A stretch of DNA of 37,425 bases, taken from the IMG/VR virus record IMGVR_UViG_3300031951_000536, positions 1 to 37,425 of that record. One strand, given 5' to 3'. The translations under genes and the position numbers were made by a program. The DNA is from a virus. This document shows positions 22,997 to 30,601 of this stretch, one piece after another; positions within the stretch are counted from its first letter, which is position 1, and every line of letters begins with the position of its first letter. The notes under the pieces are model-generated. The model was not told the origin of the DNA. It was given only the letters and a program-made list of their open reading frames with translations, and searched no databases.

Positions 22997-23896
22997 TTAT
23001 ACAGATCCGCCACCACTAAAGTATGGGAACCAAGGACAGAACGATGGTGGGAAGAACGGACAGAAGTTCGGTGGGAAGAACGGACAGAAGTTCGGTGGGA
23101 AGAACGGACAGAAGTTCGGTGGGAAGAATGGTGGGAAGAATGGGAAGAACGGACAGAATGATGGTGGGAAGAATGGTGGGAAGAATGGGAAGAACGGACA
23201 GAATGATGGTGGGAAGAATGGTGGGAAGAATGGGAAGAATGGGAATGATGGTGGGAAAAATGGGGGAGTAGTATTAACAGAACCAGTTGTTGCAGTTAAT
23301 GAAGATCCATTTGCGTTAGTTGCAGTGATAGTATATGTTTGTGATCCTGGAGAACTGGCAGAAGGTGTGTTATCTGTTGCATCATAGTATGTTTGTGATC
23401 CACTTACTGTTCCAGCAATATTATTATAAGATGTTCCATCAGATCCAGTAATTGAATAATTTCCTAATGTTTTTCCACCATTTGCTGGCGTAGTCCATAT
23501 AATTCTGTTTACGTTTGCTGATTGTGCATTTACACTTGGACTTTGGGGAGCCTGTGGTACTGTTGTAATAGGAATAGAACTAGATGGGCTTGATGGAGCA
23601 GATGTTCCAGAAGCATTTGTTGCTGTTACCGTAAAAGTATAATTTGTAGAACTAGATAAGCCAGTTATTGTTATTGGTGAAGACGATCCTGATGCTGTTA
23701 AAGATCCTGGAGAAGATGTTACTGTATAACTTGTTGCTGCTGGAGAACCTGCTGGAAGAGAAAAAGAAACTGATGCTGCTCCATTATTGTATGGTCTATT
23801 TGTTCCTACATCTGTTGCTATAACAGACACAGGTGGTTTTGGCTCTAAAAAGTCATTCTGTGCTAAAGCCTTTGAACCTAATTCTTTCTTTGCCAT
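22997..23896 (-). CDS. Fibronectin type III protein with Phe-Pro-Pro/Phe-Cys-Pro repeat tail
   Basis: The 299-residue protein has two FN3-like beta-sandwich domains (residues about 20-112, with SYTVTSSPGSLTASGSSSPI and YTFTVTATNASGTSAPSSPS; and about 115-208 with PQSPSVNAQSANVNRIIW and YTITATNANGSSLTA). From about residue 209 it becomes a tail made of FFPPFFPP, SFCP and NFCP units with six cysteines, ending PWFPYFSGGGSV. Such tails could form stiff, disulphide-linked stalks or membrane-binding tips. The FN3 part suggests a surface-exposed fibre. It lies between a fibre gene and the first P4H-like gene. GGGAG precedes the ATG. The repeats are encoded by very regular 24-bp and 45-bp tandem DNA. 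Confidence 0.7.
   Translation of the reverse strand: MAKKELGSKALAQNDFLEPKPPVSVIATDVGTNRPYNNGAASVSFSLPAGSPAATSYTVTSSPGSLTASGSSSPITITGLSSSTNYTFTVTATNASGTSAPSSPSSSIPITTVPQAPQSPSVNAQSANVNRIIWTTPANGGKTLGNYSITGSDGTSYNNIAGTVSGSQTYYDATDNTPSASSPGSQTYTITATNANGSSLTATTGSVNTTPPFFPPSFPFFPFFPPFFPPSFCPFFPFFPPFFPPSFCPFFPFFPPFFPPNFCPFFPPNFCPFFPPNFCPFFPPSFCPWFPYFSGGGSV
23047..23260 (-). repeat. 24-bp and 45-bp tandem repeats encoding FFPP/FCP units
   Basis: Three exact 24-bp units (23047-23118, eight residues each) are followed by two exact 45-bp units (23119-23208) and a diverged third. They encode the Phe/Pro/Cys tail of the FN3 protein and are prone to copy-number change. Confidence 0.85.
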
Positions 23897-23925
23897 TTAT
23901 ATTGCTCCCTTTTTTCTTTATTTTG

Positions 23926-26091
23926 TTATGCTGTTAAGTCTCCTACGACTACCCATGAGTCTGTTGCTCTCTTCATTAGAGTTGCAGATGACCATTGAGT
24001 ACGTAGTTTAAGTCCTGGTGTAGCATTAACTGTAACTCCGCCTGCGCCAGCAATTGTAACTTGTCCTGCTCCAGTTTGAAGGATATCAATTGATGTTCCT
24101 ACTGGCCATGCGACTGTTGCATTTGTTGGAATTGTAAGAGTTAATGCTGAACCGCTACCCATTTCTATTAAACAGTCTCTTTCTCCAAGTGATGATAGTG
24201 TGTAAGATGCTGTTTTTGGAATAATTGTTGTTCTTGAAGGAACGCCTTCTTTTGTCTGAGTTCCATCTGTAAATGCAACTCCAGAAGCAGATACTGTTAC
24301 AGTACCTGTAAATGTTGGAGAAGCAAGTGGAGCCTTGAGATCAAGTGCTGTTTGTGCAGCAGTTGAAACTGGCTTATTAGCATCGGAAGTATTATCAACA
24401 TTTCCAAGTCCAACCATTGATTTTGTGATACCTGAAACGGTACCTGTAAATGTTGGAGATGCAAGGTTTGCTTTGAGATCTAATGCTGTCTGTGTGGCAG
24501 TTGATACTGGCTTATCAGCATCTGATGTATTATCTACGTTGCCTAGACCAACCATTGATTTTGTAATACCTGAAACGGTACCAGTAAATGTTGGGCTTGC
24601 TAATCTTGCAATTGAGTTATTAACACTAAAAGATGTTCCTGTTAGTGTTAAACCATCTCCTGCTGTAAATGTACCAGTACCAGAAAATTGTGTAAATACA
24701 ATTGCATCTGTATCTAGTGTCGTAATAGTATTAGTCTGTACCCATCCCGTTTTACCATTTGAGGTTCCAGCCTCTACGAATATAAAGTCACCAGCATCCA
24801 CTTCTGGAATTGAGTTATAGTCTGTCGCTCTTGTCCATGAACCAGATGCAACTACATAAATACCATTTTCTGAATCTGTTGCTTGATTCTTAACTAGCAC
24901 TCTGTTTCCTGCAACAACTGAAATTCCATCAATTGTCTGAGTTCCGCTTAATGTTATGTTTGCTGTTGTGGCTGCTTGAACTGATGCATGAACATTTAAT
25001 CCTGCTGTTGCAGCATCAACATATGCCTTTGTAGCAGCATGAAGATCTGATGAAGGTGCACCTGAAAGTGTAAGTGCTCCTGTCATTGTGCCTCCAGCAA
25101 GCGATAATTTAAGACCTAATGCTGCATCTGTTGCCATGGAAACTGGCTTGTCGGAATCAGAAGTATTGTCTGCATTTGCAAGGCCAATCATTGCTTTTGT
25201 GATTCCTCCCACAGTTCCAGTAAATGTTGGGGATTCTAAGTTAGCCTTAAGATCTAGTGCTGCTTGTTGAGCAGTTGAAACTGGCTTATCATTATCGCTA
25301 GAATTATCTACGTCACCGAGGCCAACCATTGTTTTGGTAATACCAACAACGTTACCAGTAAATACTGGGGAATTCTTTGGAGCCTTGAGATCAAGTTCAG
25401 TTTGTACTGCTGTTGATACTGGCTTATCAGCATCTGCTGTATTATCTACGTTACCAAGTCCAACATCACCTTTAGCAATTCCAGTTGGACTATTGATTAC
25501 TGGAGACTGTAATGTTTTATTTGTTAAAGACTGAGATCCTGCTAGTGTTACTAGATTTGCTGTATCTTCAATACCATGTACACCAGTAGTATCTTGTGAG
25601 TGTACAGTTACTGAGTTATCTGCATAAGTTTTTGTTGCAACTGTAGAATCAATATCAAATCTTTCATCTATAGCATTCCAATCAAGGCCAGTTCCAGCAA
25701 GTGCTGCTTGATCTACTGTTGCATTTGCGATTGCATCCGTAAGGTTTGTTTGTGTTACAAGAACTGTTGTATCTGCAATACCGTGAACACTGCTTGTATC
25801 AGATGCATGTGTAGAAAGGTTTGTTGCTACTGTTGTTAAAAATGAAGGATCATCTCCGATAGCCGCTGCTAGTTCATTGAGAGTGTTAAGAAGGTCTGGA
25901 GCGCCGTCAATTATTGCTGCTAGTTCTGCTGCATTAGCAAAGTATTGTAATGCGGACCATGCTGATGATCCATTACCCATTTTAAATTTATTTGTGTCAG
26001 TTTCAAAACCGATTTCACCTGCTGCGAGAACTGGGTTAGCAGCCGTCCATTGTGCTGCAGTTCCTCTGCGCTGTTGCATTCTTGTTGCCAT
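23926..26091 (-). CDS. Tail fibre with repeated GLGNVDN modules
   Basis: The 721-residue protein begins MATRMQQRRGTAAQWTAANP followed by LAAGEIGFETDTNKFKMGNG, the typical N-terminal attachment domain of many tail fibres and of Mtd-type tropism determinants. Five repeats of a module with GLGNVDN, SDADKPVSTA and ALDLKA follow, two of them nearly identical and consecutive. A central domain has ATKAYVDAATAGLNVHASVQ and NRVLVKNQATDSENGIYVVA. The last about 95 residues (KTASYTLSSLGERD ... SWVVVGDLTA) are paralogous to a domain in the VTP-rich fibre further upstream. It probably forms a trimeric receptor-binding fibre. AAGGAG sits before the ATG; a hairpin and TGTTATAAT lie upstream. Confidence 0.82.
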   Translation of the reverse strand: MATRMQQRRGTAAQWTAANPVLAAGEIGFETDTNKFKMGNGSSAWSALQYFANAAELAAIIDGAPDLLNTLNELAAAIGDDPSFLTTVATNLSTHASDTSSVHGIADTTVLVTQTNLTDAIANATVDQAALAGTGLDWNAIDERFDIDSTVATKTYADNSVTVHSQDTTGVHGIEDTANLVTLAGSQSLTNKTLQSPVINSPTGIAKGDVGLGNVDNTADADKPVSTAVQTELDLKAPKNSPVFTGNVVGITKTMVGLGDVDNSSDNDKPVSTAQQAALDLKANLESPTFTGTVGGITKAMIGLANADNTSDSDKPVSMATDAALGLKLSLAGGTMTGALTLSGAPSSDLHAATKAYVDAATAGLNVHASVQAATTANITLSGTQTIDGISVVAGNRVLVKNQATDSENGIYVVASGSWTRATDYNSIPEVDAGDFIFVEAGTSNGKTGWVQTNTITTLDTDAIVFTQFSGTGTFTAGDGLTLTGTSFSVNNSIARLASPTFTGTVSGITKSMVGLGNVDNTSDADKPVSTATQTALDLKANLASPTFTGTVSGITKSMVGLGNVDNTSDANKPVSTAAQTALDLKAPLASPTFTGTVTVSASGVAFTDGTQTKEGVPSRTTIIPKTASYTLSSLGERDCLIEMGSGSALTLTIPTNATVAWPVGTSIDILQTGAGQVTIAGAGGVTVNATPGLKLRTQWSSATLMKRATDSWVVVGDLTA
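24320..25480 (-). repeat. Degenerate fibre repeats encoding GLGNVDN modules
   Basis: Five related units of about 120-140 bp encode the GLGNVDN/KPVSTA/ALDLKA modules of the 721-residue fibre; the two near 24340-24600 are the most alike. Confidence 0.75.
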
Positions 26092-26104
26092 TTATCTTCT
26101 CCTT

Positions 26105-26119
26105 ATGGGTTCTTCCCAT
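26105..26119 (-). promoter_or_regulatory. Small hairpin next to the fibre gene ribosome-binding site
   Basis: ATGGG and CCCAT form a 5-bp stem with a 5-nt loop immediately before AAGGAG in the leader of the 721-residue fibre mRNA. It may modulate translation or stabilise the 5' end. Confidence 0.35.
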
Positions 26120-26130
26120 GAACTAGTCTT

Positions 26131-26139
26131 ATTATAACA
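26131..26139 (-). promoter_or_regulatory. Extended -10 (TGTTATAAT) for the 721-residue fibre gene
   Basis: Located about 39 nt before the ATG at 26091, giving a leader with a hairpin and AAGGAG. Confidence 0.5.
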
Positions 26140-26147
26140 TCAATTTT

Positions 26148-26603
26148 TTAATTGAAATTATCTACTACGCTACCGCCATCAAATACGACTGTCCACTCTG
26201 TTGTATCTGGTCCACCTGCGTCTATTCCTATTCCAAGTGGGCTATTAAAAGATCCACCTTCGTAGAATTGAGACACGATAAATCCAGTTCCATCAATTGC
26301 GGTATCGTGAATGTGCTGCGGAAGATTATTTGTATCATCAATAGTTGCTTGGGTATACCAAGTTCCATTGTAATAGAAGTTAACTCGGTTTGTTAGAGTA
26401 TCCAACCACTGAGTTCCATTTGTTGGAGATGAAGGAGCAGTTGGGCCAACAGCCATAGATCCTGTTAGGGAATCTACATAAGCCTTAGTCGCTGCATGTG
26501 CTGCACTTGTAGGGGTTCCTACTGTTACTGCGCCTCCGAATGTACCGCCGTTAGTTACGACTAGTCCATTCTTGACCTTGAAGTCTTTATCGACTGTTGC
26601 CAT
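26148..26603 (-). CDS. Small fibre or baseplate protein sharing N-terminus with the next fibre
   Basis: The 151-residue product starts MATVDKDFKVKNGLVVTNGG, almost the same as the following upstream gene (MATVNKDFKVKNGLIVEGTT), then has AAHAATKAYVDSLTG, a common fibre module, and NRVNFYYNGTWYTQATIDDT. The C-terminal part (SFNSPLGIGIDAGGPD ... WTVVFDGGSVVDNFN) looks beta-rich. Shared N-termini imply a common attachment point on the tail tip. AAGGAG lies 7 nt before the ATG. Confidence 0.62.
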   Translation of the reverse strand: MATVDKDFKVKNGLVVTNGGTFGGAVTVGTPTSAAHAATKAYVDSLTGSMAVGPTAPSSPTNGTQWLDTLTNRVNFYYNGTWYTQATIDDTNNLPQHIHDTAIDGTGFIVSQFYEGGSFNSPLGIGIDAGGPDTTEWTVVFDGGSVVDNFN

Positions 26604-26636
26604 TTACTGCTCCTTCTTCCAACTATTTATTTTTTA

Positions 26637-28196
26637 TTACTTTAAAAGTGTTCCAACAACAGCGACTGTTGAGTCATTGTTGAGGGTTGCGACACGAAGA
26701 CGAACATCGTTTCCAGAAACATCTGCTGAAACTGATCCAAGATCACCATTTGTTCCAACCATTGCGTATTCTGTGATAGCGACATTGTCTGAAGTGTCAA
26801 GTGTTAGGATAACCTTTGAAACCTCTGTGTGGGTTCCAGCAGCAATCTTAACCAAGAATTCAGCAGAACGATAGTCTGCCTTAGCCCATGAAACTGCTGT
26901 GCTTGTGCTTGCAGTTGCGACAGTTGCCTGTGCTGCTACTTGCTTTGCTACAGAAGCAATCTCTACTGCAGGGAAGTCTGGAGTAACTGCTTCAAGAGCA
27001 GAAACTGCACGAGCATCTGTGAAGTAAAGATTTGTTATACCTTCTGCAAGTTGATCAGTATTAGAATCTGCAACACCGTTTTCTGCGGTAATTGTAAGAT
27101 TGTTTGATCCGTCCTTTGTGATTACAATGTTTGTCTTTGTTGCATTTGCAAGAAGCGTTGCTGCTTCTGCCTTTGCACGAGCATCAGTGTAGTAAAGGTT
27201 TGTTGTACCTTCTTCAATATCATCTGTGTCAAGATCATTGATTGCATTTGTTGTAAATGTTTGAGCGTTGCTTTGTGCTGTACTAGCAGAACCTGCGGGA
27301 TCAAAGATTGCTATACCCGCTGGGTACAAAGTATCTGTGACATGGGAAGTTGTGTAAGAGTTTGCATTTGCCTCTGCTGCATCAACATATTGCTTTGTTG
27401 CTGCACCAAGGTTTGCTGATGGATCTGCTGAAAGGACAAGAAGTCCAGTCATTGTATCTCCAGCCTTTGAAACCTTTTCTCCTACTGATGTAGCAAGGTT
27501 TGCTGCGAAGTTCTCGTCATCACCAATTGCTGCAGCCAACTCATTGAGTGTATCAAGAAGTGCTGGGGCTCCATTTACAAGTGCTGCAATTTCAGTGTCT
27601 GTGTAAGCATTTGCAGTTGTAACTGCGTCTGCCTCTGCAGTGTCTGCGTATGATTGGTAAGCATTTGTAATTGCTGTCTCACGGCCATCTGTATATGCAT
27701 TAGCATCTACCTCAGCCTGATCAGCATAAGCCTCGTAAGCAGTTGTGATTGCTGTCTCACGAGCATCTGTGTAATCTCCTGCATCTGAAATTGCTTCGCC
27801 CTTGGCTGTTGCAACTTCTGCATCTGTAGCAAAAGATCCGTTTAGTGTTGTAGAAATTTGAACATTTTGTGAACCATTGAAGTTAACTTGACCAGTTACA
27901 TCTCCAGTTAGTTCAATTGTACGAGCAGTTTCAAGTGTGGTTGCTGTATCTGCATTACCAGTTACATCACCAACGAGGTCTGCTGTAATTGTACCTGCAG
28001 CAAAGTTGCCTGAGCCATCACGCTTTACAACTTTGTTTGCTTCATTTGCTGATGTGGCTGTTCCGCCAATCAGGTTGACGATATAGGTCTGATCGTCTGT
28101 CTTCTTTGTAAGAATGTCAAAATTGTTTACTGTTGCTGTTGTGCCTTCGACAATGAGACCATTCTTTACTTTAAAGTCTTTGTTTACTGTTGCCAT
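26637..28196 (-). CDS. Tail fibre protein with coiled-coil/YADTAEA repeats
   Basis: The 519-residue protein has an N-terminal anchor (MATVNKDFKVKNGLIVEGTT), then GDVTGNADTATTLETARTIE, a repeated helical section (TDARETAITTAYEAYADQAE, TDGRETAITNAYQSYADTAE), GAPALLDTLNELAAAIGDDE (shared with the 721-residue fibre), two GTTNLYYTDARA/GITNLYFTDARA repeats and a C-terminal beta domain (EVSKVILTLDTSDNVAITEY) that parallels the end of the 148-residue gene just upstream. The pattern is of a trimeric fibre shaft assembled from recombining modules. AAGGAG is present upstream of the ATG. Confidence 0.8.
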   Translation of the reverse strand: MATVNKDFKVKNGLIVEGTTATVNNFDILTKKTDDQTYIVNLIGGTATSANEANKVVKRDGSGNFAAGTITADLVGDVTGNADTATTLETARTIELTGDVTGQVNFNGSQNVQISTTLNGSFATDAEVATAKGEAISDAGDYTDARETAITTAYEAYADQAEVDANAYTDGRETAITNAYQSYADTAEADAVTTANAYTDTEIAALVNGAPALLDTLNELAAAIGDDENFAANLATSVGEKVSKAGDTMTGLLVLSADPSANLGAATKQYVDAAEANANSYTTSHVTDTLYPAGIAIFDPAGSASTAQSNAQTFTTNAINDLDTDDIEEGTTNLYYTDARAKAEAATLLANATKTNIVITKDGSNNLTITAENGVADSNTDQLAEGITNLYFTDARAVSALEAVTPDFPAVEIASVAKQVAAQATVATASTSTAVSWAKADYRSAEFLVKIAAGTHTEVSKVILTLDTSDNVAITEYAMVGTNGDLGSVSADVSGNDVRLRVATLNNDSTVAVVGTLLK

Positions 28197-28212
28197 TTTT
28201 TTATCTCCTTAG

Positions 28213-28659
28213 TTATGCCTTAAGTCCAATTCGTGCAAAACGAACTGTGACTGGCTTAATCGCAGGGTCTGGAGTAACCGTCAAGGATACTGTATTTCCA
28301 ACCCTGGAGACGCTAACGGTGCCAATATTCCCATCATTGTCTATTGTGCCAAACTCAGAGACGTTTACATTCGTTCCGTCTACCAAGATGGTCAACTCTG
28401 TTGCATAGAACTTGTTATCTCCCGCAGTTGTTTTTGCGATAGAAACAAGATACTTAACCATGCGCCATTCTGTGGCGTCAAAGTTATCAATTACTGTGGC
28501 ATTTTCAATACCTGTAATTGTGTTTTCATTATTACCCATTGAACCAAGGTCGGTTGAACGGGCTGAGGCAGAATCAATTAAATCCTCATAATCTTGTTGC
28601 GTGGGGCGATCCCCAGTCTCAAACTTTGTCTTCAAATTAGGTATTGATATCTTTGCCAT
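28213..28659 (-). CDS. Small fibre/baseplate-type protein
   Basis: This 148-residue protein starts MAKISIPNLKTKFETGDRPT and has QQDYEDLIDSASARS, the N-terminal signature of many short tail fibre or baseplate-associated proteins (a small helical anchor). The C-terminal part (FYATELTILVDGTNVNVSEF, GNTVSLTVTPDPAIKPVTVR) is a beta domain similar in layout to the C-terminus of the next fibre gene downstream (TLDTSDNVAITEYAMVGTNG). TATAAT ends 6 nt before the ATG, with GGAG placed just upstream of it, so both leaderless and leadered initiation are possible. Confidence 0.6.
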   Translation of the reverse strand: MAKISIPNLKTKFETGDRPTQQDYEDLIDSASARSTDLGSMGNNENTITGIENATVIDNFDATEWRMVKYLVSIAKTTAGDNKFYATELTILVDGTNVNVSEFGTIDNDGNIGTVSVSRVGNTVSLTVTPDPAIKPVTVRFARIGLKA

Positions 28660-28665
28660 GGTGAT

Positions 28666-28671
28666 ATTATA
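28666..28671 (-). promoter_or_regulatory. -10 box (TATAAT) before the 148-residue fibre-type gene
   Basis: TATAAT ends 6 nt before the ATG at 28659, the leaderless spacing seen elsewhere in the window, but with AGT rather than TGn before it. Confidence 0.45.
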
Positions 28672-28682
28672 ACTCCTTTTTA

Positions 28683-28931
28683 TTATAAAATATAGTTGCT
28701 ATATCCTATAATTTGCAACGGTATTGGGGGTGGATTATTCTTAGAATACCCAAACACGCTAACATTAATAAACTGAACACGAAAAGGTAAAACCTCTTCT
28801 ATCTTTGCTTTTGGCTGTATATAATTGATTCTGACATACTTTTTGTCTAACTCTTTTATTTGAGCATGTGCTACTCTATGAGTTGTGTTATAGACTTGTT
28901 CGTTTATTGGAAGTAAATTTTGATTTATCAT
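28683..28931 (-). CDS. Small protein of unknown function in the fibre block
   Basis: The 82-residue product starts MINQNLLPINEQVYNTTHRV and carries KIEEVLPFRVQFINVSVFGY and a Pro-rich PPPIPLQIIGYSNYIL end. Its ATG overlaps the upstream stop (ATGA), so it is translationally coupled to the 129-residue gene. No signal peptide or membrane helix is clear, so a holin is not supported. Likely a small virion or assembly protein. Confidence 0.5.
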   Translation of the reverse strand: MINQNLLPINEQVYNTTHRVAHAQIKELDKKYVRINYIQPKAKIEEVLPFRVQFINVSVFGYSKNNPPPIPLQIIGYSNYIL

Positions 28932-29317
28932 TGTGTAACATCTTCAAGGATAACCATAGACCCTTTGGCTACCGTCCAGACTCTTCCCTCAGACAAAAGT
29001 TCTGTGAGTTGAATATCAAAGATATCTCCTGTCTCTAAAAGTTCTGATTGTGAAGATGTTAGGTTTACCGTGAAACTTCCTTCTGTGTCTTGAAACTCAA
29101 TTGGCTCTGGAGATAATGTAACAATAACATCATCTGTTGATGGACGATAAATGTCCATTTTAATTTCCCAGTCTTCTAAATAAATTGGCTCTCTTGCATC
29201 ATTTGTTACATACACTCTAAATGCTGCAGAGTCTCCTCTAACTACCGTCCAACGAACCTCTGGAGGTGCTGAACCAAGAGCGTAAGAATCTGTGGGTTGA
29301 TTTCTAAAGGTAGCCAT
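28928..29317 (-). CDS. Beta-sandwich virion-type protein
   Basis: The 129-residue product has VRWTVVRGDSAAFRVYVTND, EPIYLEDWEIKMDIYRPSTD, GSFTVNLTSSQSELLETGDI and FDIQLTELLSEGRVWTVAKG. The order (R/K-G-D-S/T-x-x-F-R, a constitutive strand naming a law of inputs, a limit strand, then a Y/F-D-I/V strand) is the same as in the 160-residue gene at 36092, like the small N-terminal beta-sandwich of baseplate upper proteins. TGATATAAT ends 6 nt before the ATG and its TGA is the previous gene's stop codon. Role: structural, inferred. Confidence 0.5.
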   Translation of the reverse strand: MATFRNQPTDSYALGSAPPEVRWTVVRGDSAAFRVYVTNDAREPIYLEDWEIKMDIYRPSTDDVIVTLSPEPIEFQDTEGSFTVNLTSSQSELLETGDIFDIQLTELLSEGRVWTVAKGSMVILEDVTQ

Positions 29318-29323
29318 AATGTT

Positions 29324-29332
29324 ATTATATCA
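29324..29332 (-). promoter_or_regulatory. Extended -10 (TGATATAAT) before the 129-residue gene
   Basis: The TGA is the stop codon of the 186-residue gene; the box ends 6 nt before the ATG at 29317. Confidence 0.6.
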
Positions 29333-29890
29333 CGACAACCCGTCTTTAAGGGCTCCCCATGTACCGTTGCCTTTTGTCTGAACAACTATCATTCCACCAA
29401 GTGGTTTGGTTGCTTGGATTGCAACAACACCAACATATATTGCTGCTCCAGTTGATGGGCGACCACCGACAAGACTTCCAGTAGAATCAACATAAACCTT
29501 AGTTCCAGAAGATCCAAGCCCTGTTGTATTCATTTGTATAATTCCAGAAACCACAGCAATGCCATCACTTAATGTTGCAGTATCTGCCTGCATTAAACCA
29601 AGTATCGGATTATTAGGATTATGTGTTGGACTTGATGGATTATATTTTTCAACAGTTGGTTTTAATTTTCCATCATGAGATATGCTTCCTGAAATAAATA
29701 CTGGCGTTCCTGCGGGAAGAGAAATAGAAGAACTTGTATTTCTTACAGGAGAAGCAACGCTAGTCATACCTAGCGGTGGCAAAATATTATTTAAAGCATC
29801 AACTAATACTTTAAAGTCTCCGTGTACATTGACGGGATCTGAAGCAAGCGGGTACTTCATAGTAGGATAGTTAGATGAACCTTGTGGCAT
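29330..29890 (-). CDS. Virion-type protein of unknown function
   Basis: This 186-residue protein begins MPQGSSNYPTMKYPLASDPV and has DFKVLVDALNNILPPLGMTS, then a small beta domain with SISLPAGTPVFISGSISHDG and LGLMQADTATLSDGIAVVSG, a pattern seen in DUF2190-like surface or fibre domains. The middle resembles domains that sit on fibres or capsids. It heads the fibre block after the divergent lysis gene: TGGTATAAT ends 7 nt before the ATG with no Shine-Dalgarno sequence (leaderless). Function not established. Confidence 0.5.
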   Translation of the reverse strand: MPQGSSNYPTMKYPLASDPVNVHGDFKVLVDALNNILPPLGMTSVASPVRNTSSSISLPAGTPVFISGSISHDGKLKPTVEKYNPSSPTHNPNNPILGLMQADTATLSDGIAVVSGIIQMNTTGLGSSGTKVYVDSTGSLVGGRPSTGAAIYVGVVAIQATKPLGGMIVVQTKGNGTWGALKDGLS

Positions 29891-29897
29891 AATCTTT

Positions 29898-29906
29898 ATT
29901 ATACCA
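29898..29906 (-). promoter_or_regulatory. Extended -10 (TGGTATAAT), leaderless start of the fibre block
   Basis: The box ends 7 nt before the ATG at 29890. It is divergent from, and within about 10 bases of, the lysis gene promoter. Confidence 0.6.
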
Positions 29907-29916
29907 TCCTATAAAG

Positions 29917-29946
29917 TTGACTTTTGACTAAATTTTGTGTTATACT
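29917..29946 (+). promoter_or_regulatory. Sigma70-type promoter of the lysis gene
   Basis: TTGACT at 29917-29922 and TATACT at 29941-29946 with an 18-nt spacer and TGT before the -10 (extended). Transcription would start near 29953 and read the secreted lytic enzyme. Confidence 0.75.
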
Positions 29947-29972
29947 TGGTAGTAACACCTACCAAGGTGTTA
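29945..29972 (+). promoter_or_regulatory. Two mutually exclusive inverted repeats at the lysis gene start site
   Basis: CTTGGTAG/CTACCAAG (29945-29966) overlaps the -10 and start site. TAACACC/GGTGTTA (29953-29972) shares bases with it in the leader. They may be an operator plus an RNA hairpin in the 5' leader. Confidence 0.5.
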
Positions 29973-29993
29973 TTGTTTTCTAAGGAGGAAACT

Positions 29994-30554
29994 ATGATTA
30001 AATTTATCGAAAGAAACAAAGAGATCATTAGCACACTCAGTATATTGGCTTTAGTAGTGACTTTATCAAATGCTGCTAATGCTGAAGAAATAACTATAAA
30101 GAACAATTTAAGTACTGAACAGGCTCAAAAAGCAGAAAACGCCTCGAAAGAGGTTTTTTTGGTTTCTAAGGCTAAAAAATTAGAGAGTTTTGAAAATAAG
30201 ACTTCTCTGACCGATATCGAATTAAAGCAACTCCTTTCCCTTGTAGGGTTTAAGGGGCAAGATCTTGTGGTGGCTTGGGCCATTGCCAAGAAAGAATCTA
30301 ATGGTAGGCCTTTGGCATTTAATGGCAACCATAAGACTGGGGACTCCTCTTATGGAATGTTCCAAATAAATATGATTGATGAATTGGGTCCAGACCGTAG
30401 AACTAAGTTTGATCTTGATTCTAATGCTGAGTTATTTAATCCCGTCAAAAATGCAGAAATCGCATACTATATGACAAATGGCGGAGAAGATTGGTCTTCA
30501 TGGAAAGGTATTACGCCTAAGACCAGAGAATGGATGAAAAAATTTCCTAAGTAA
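29994..30554 (+). CDS. Secreted lytic transglycosylase/lysozyme-like protein
   Basis: The only plus-strand gene. The frame opens at 29937, but AGGAGG precedes the ATG at 29994, giving 186 residues. It has a signal peptide: basic RNKE, hydrophobic IISTLSILALVVTLSNA, and an A-N-A cleavage site before EE (about 30/31). The mature part has an SLT-like fold signature: AWAIAKKESNGRPLAFN with the likely catalytic E101, then GDSSYGMFQINMIDELG and VKNAEIAYYMTNGGEDWSSW. It would cut peptidoglycan outside the membrane, so as an endolysin it would use the Sec pathway. No holin was recognised nearby. It has a strong promoter with overlapping inverted repeats and a shared terminator. A host-derived resuscitation-type enzyme is an alternative. 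Confidence 0.75.
   Translation: MIKFIERNKEIISTLSILALVVTLSNAANAEEITIKNNLSTEQAQKAENASKEVFLVSKAKKLESFENKTSLTDIELKQLLSLVGFKGQDLVVAWAIAKKESNGRPLAFNGNHKTGDSSYGMFQINMIDELGPDRRTKFDLDSNAELFNPVKNAEIAYYMTNGGEDWSSWKGITPKTREWMKKFPK
30142..30160 (+). other. Terminator-like CCTC-GAAA-GAGG stem with seven T inside the lysis gene
   Basis: A 4-bp stem with a GAAA tetraloop followed by TTTTTTT lies in frame at about codons 50-56. It could attenuate transcription or be a slippage site; the stem is short. Confidence 0.35.
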
Positions 30555-30571
30555 ATAAACATAATCTAAAG

Positions 30572-30601
30572 GCACCTATGGAAACCCTGTAGGTGCTTTT
30601 T
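30572..30601 (+). terminator. Terminator after the lysis gene
   Basis: GCACCTA and TAGGTGC form a 7-bp stem with an 11-nt loop, followed by TTTTT. It separates the convergent cupin gene; the minus-strand T-run is weak. Confidence 0.7.

Noticed and set aside
23047-23260. CRISPR-like regular repeats
   Set aside because: Repeats are contiguous, without unique spacers, and in frame with a protein-coding gene.
23023-23271. Plus-strand frame with GRTDRSSV-type repeats
   Set aside because: Only the reverse complement of the FFPP/FCP repeat DNA; no start signal, and the minus-strand frame continues an FN3 protein with a good ribosome-binding site.
24335-24820. Plus-strand frame of 161 codons with repeats
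   Set aside because: Antisense of the GLGNVDN repeats in the fibre gene; repeats are explained by the fibre.
28683-28931. 82-residue protein as a holin
   Set aside because: No clear transmembrane helix; it is coupled to virion genes and lies on the opposite strand to the lytic enzyme.
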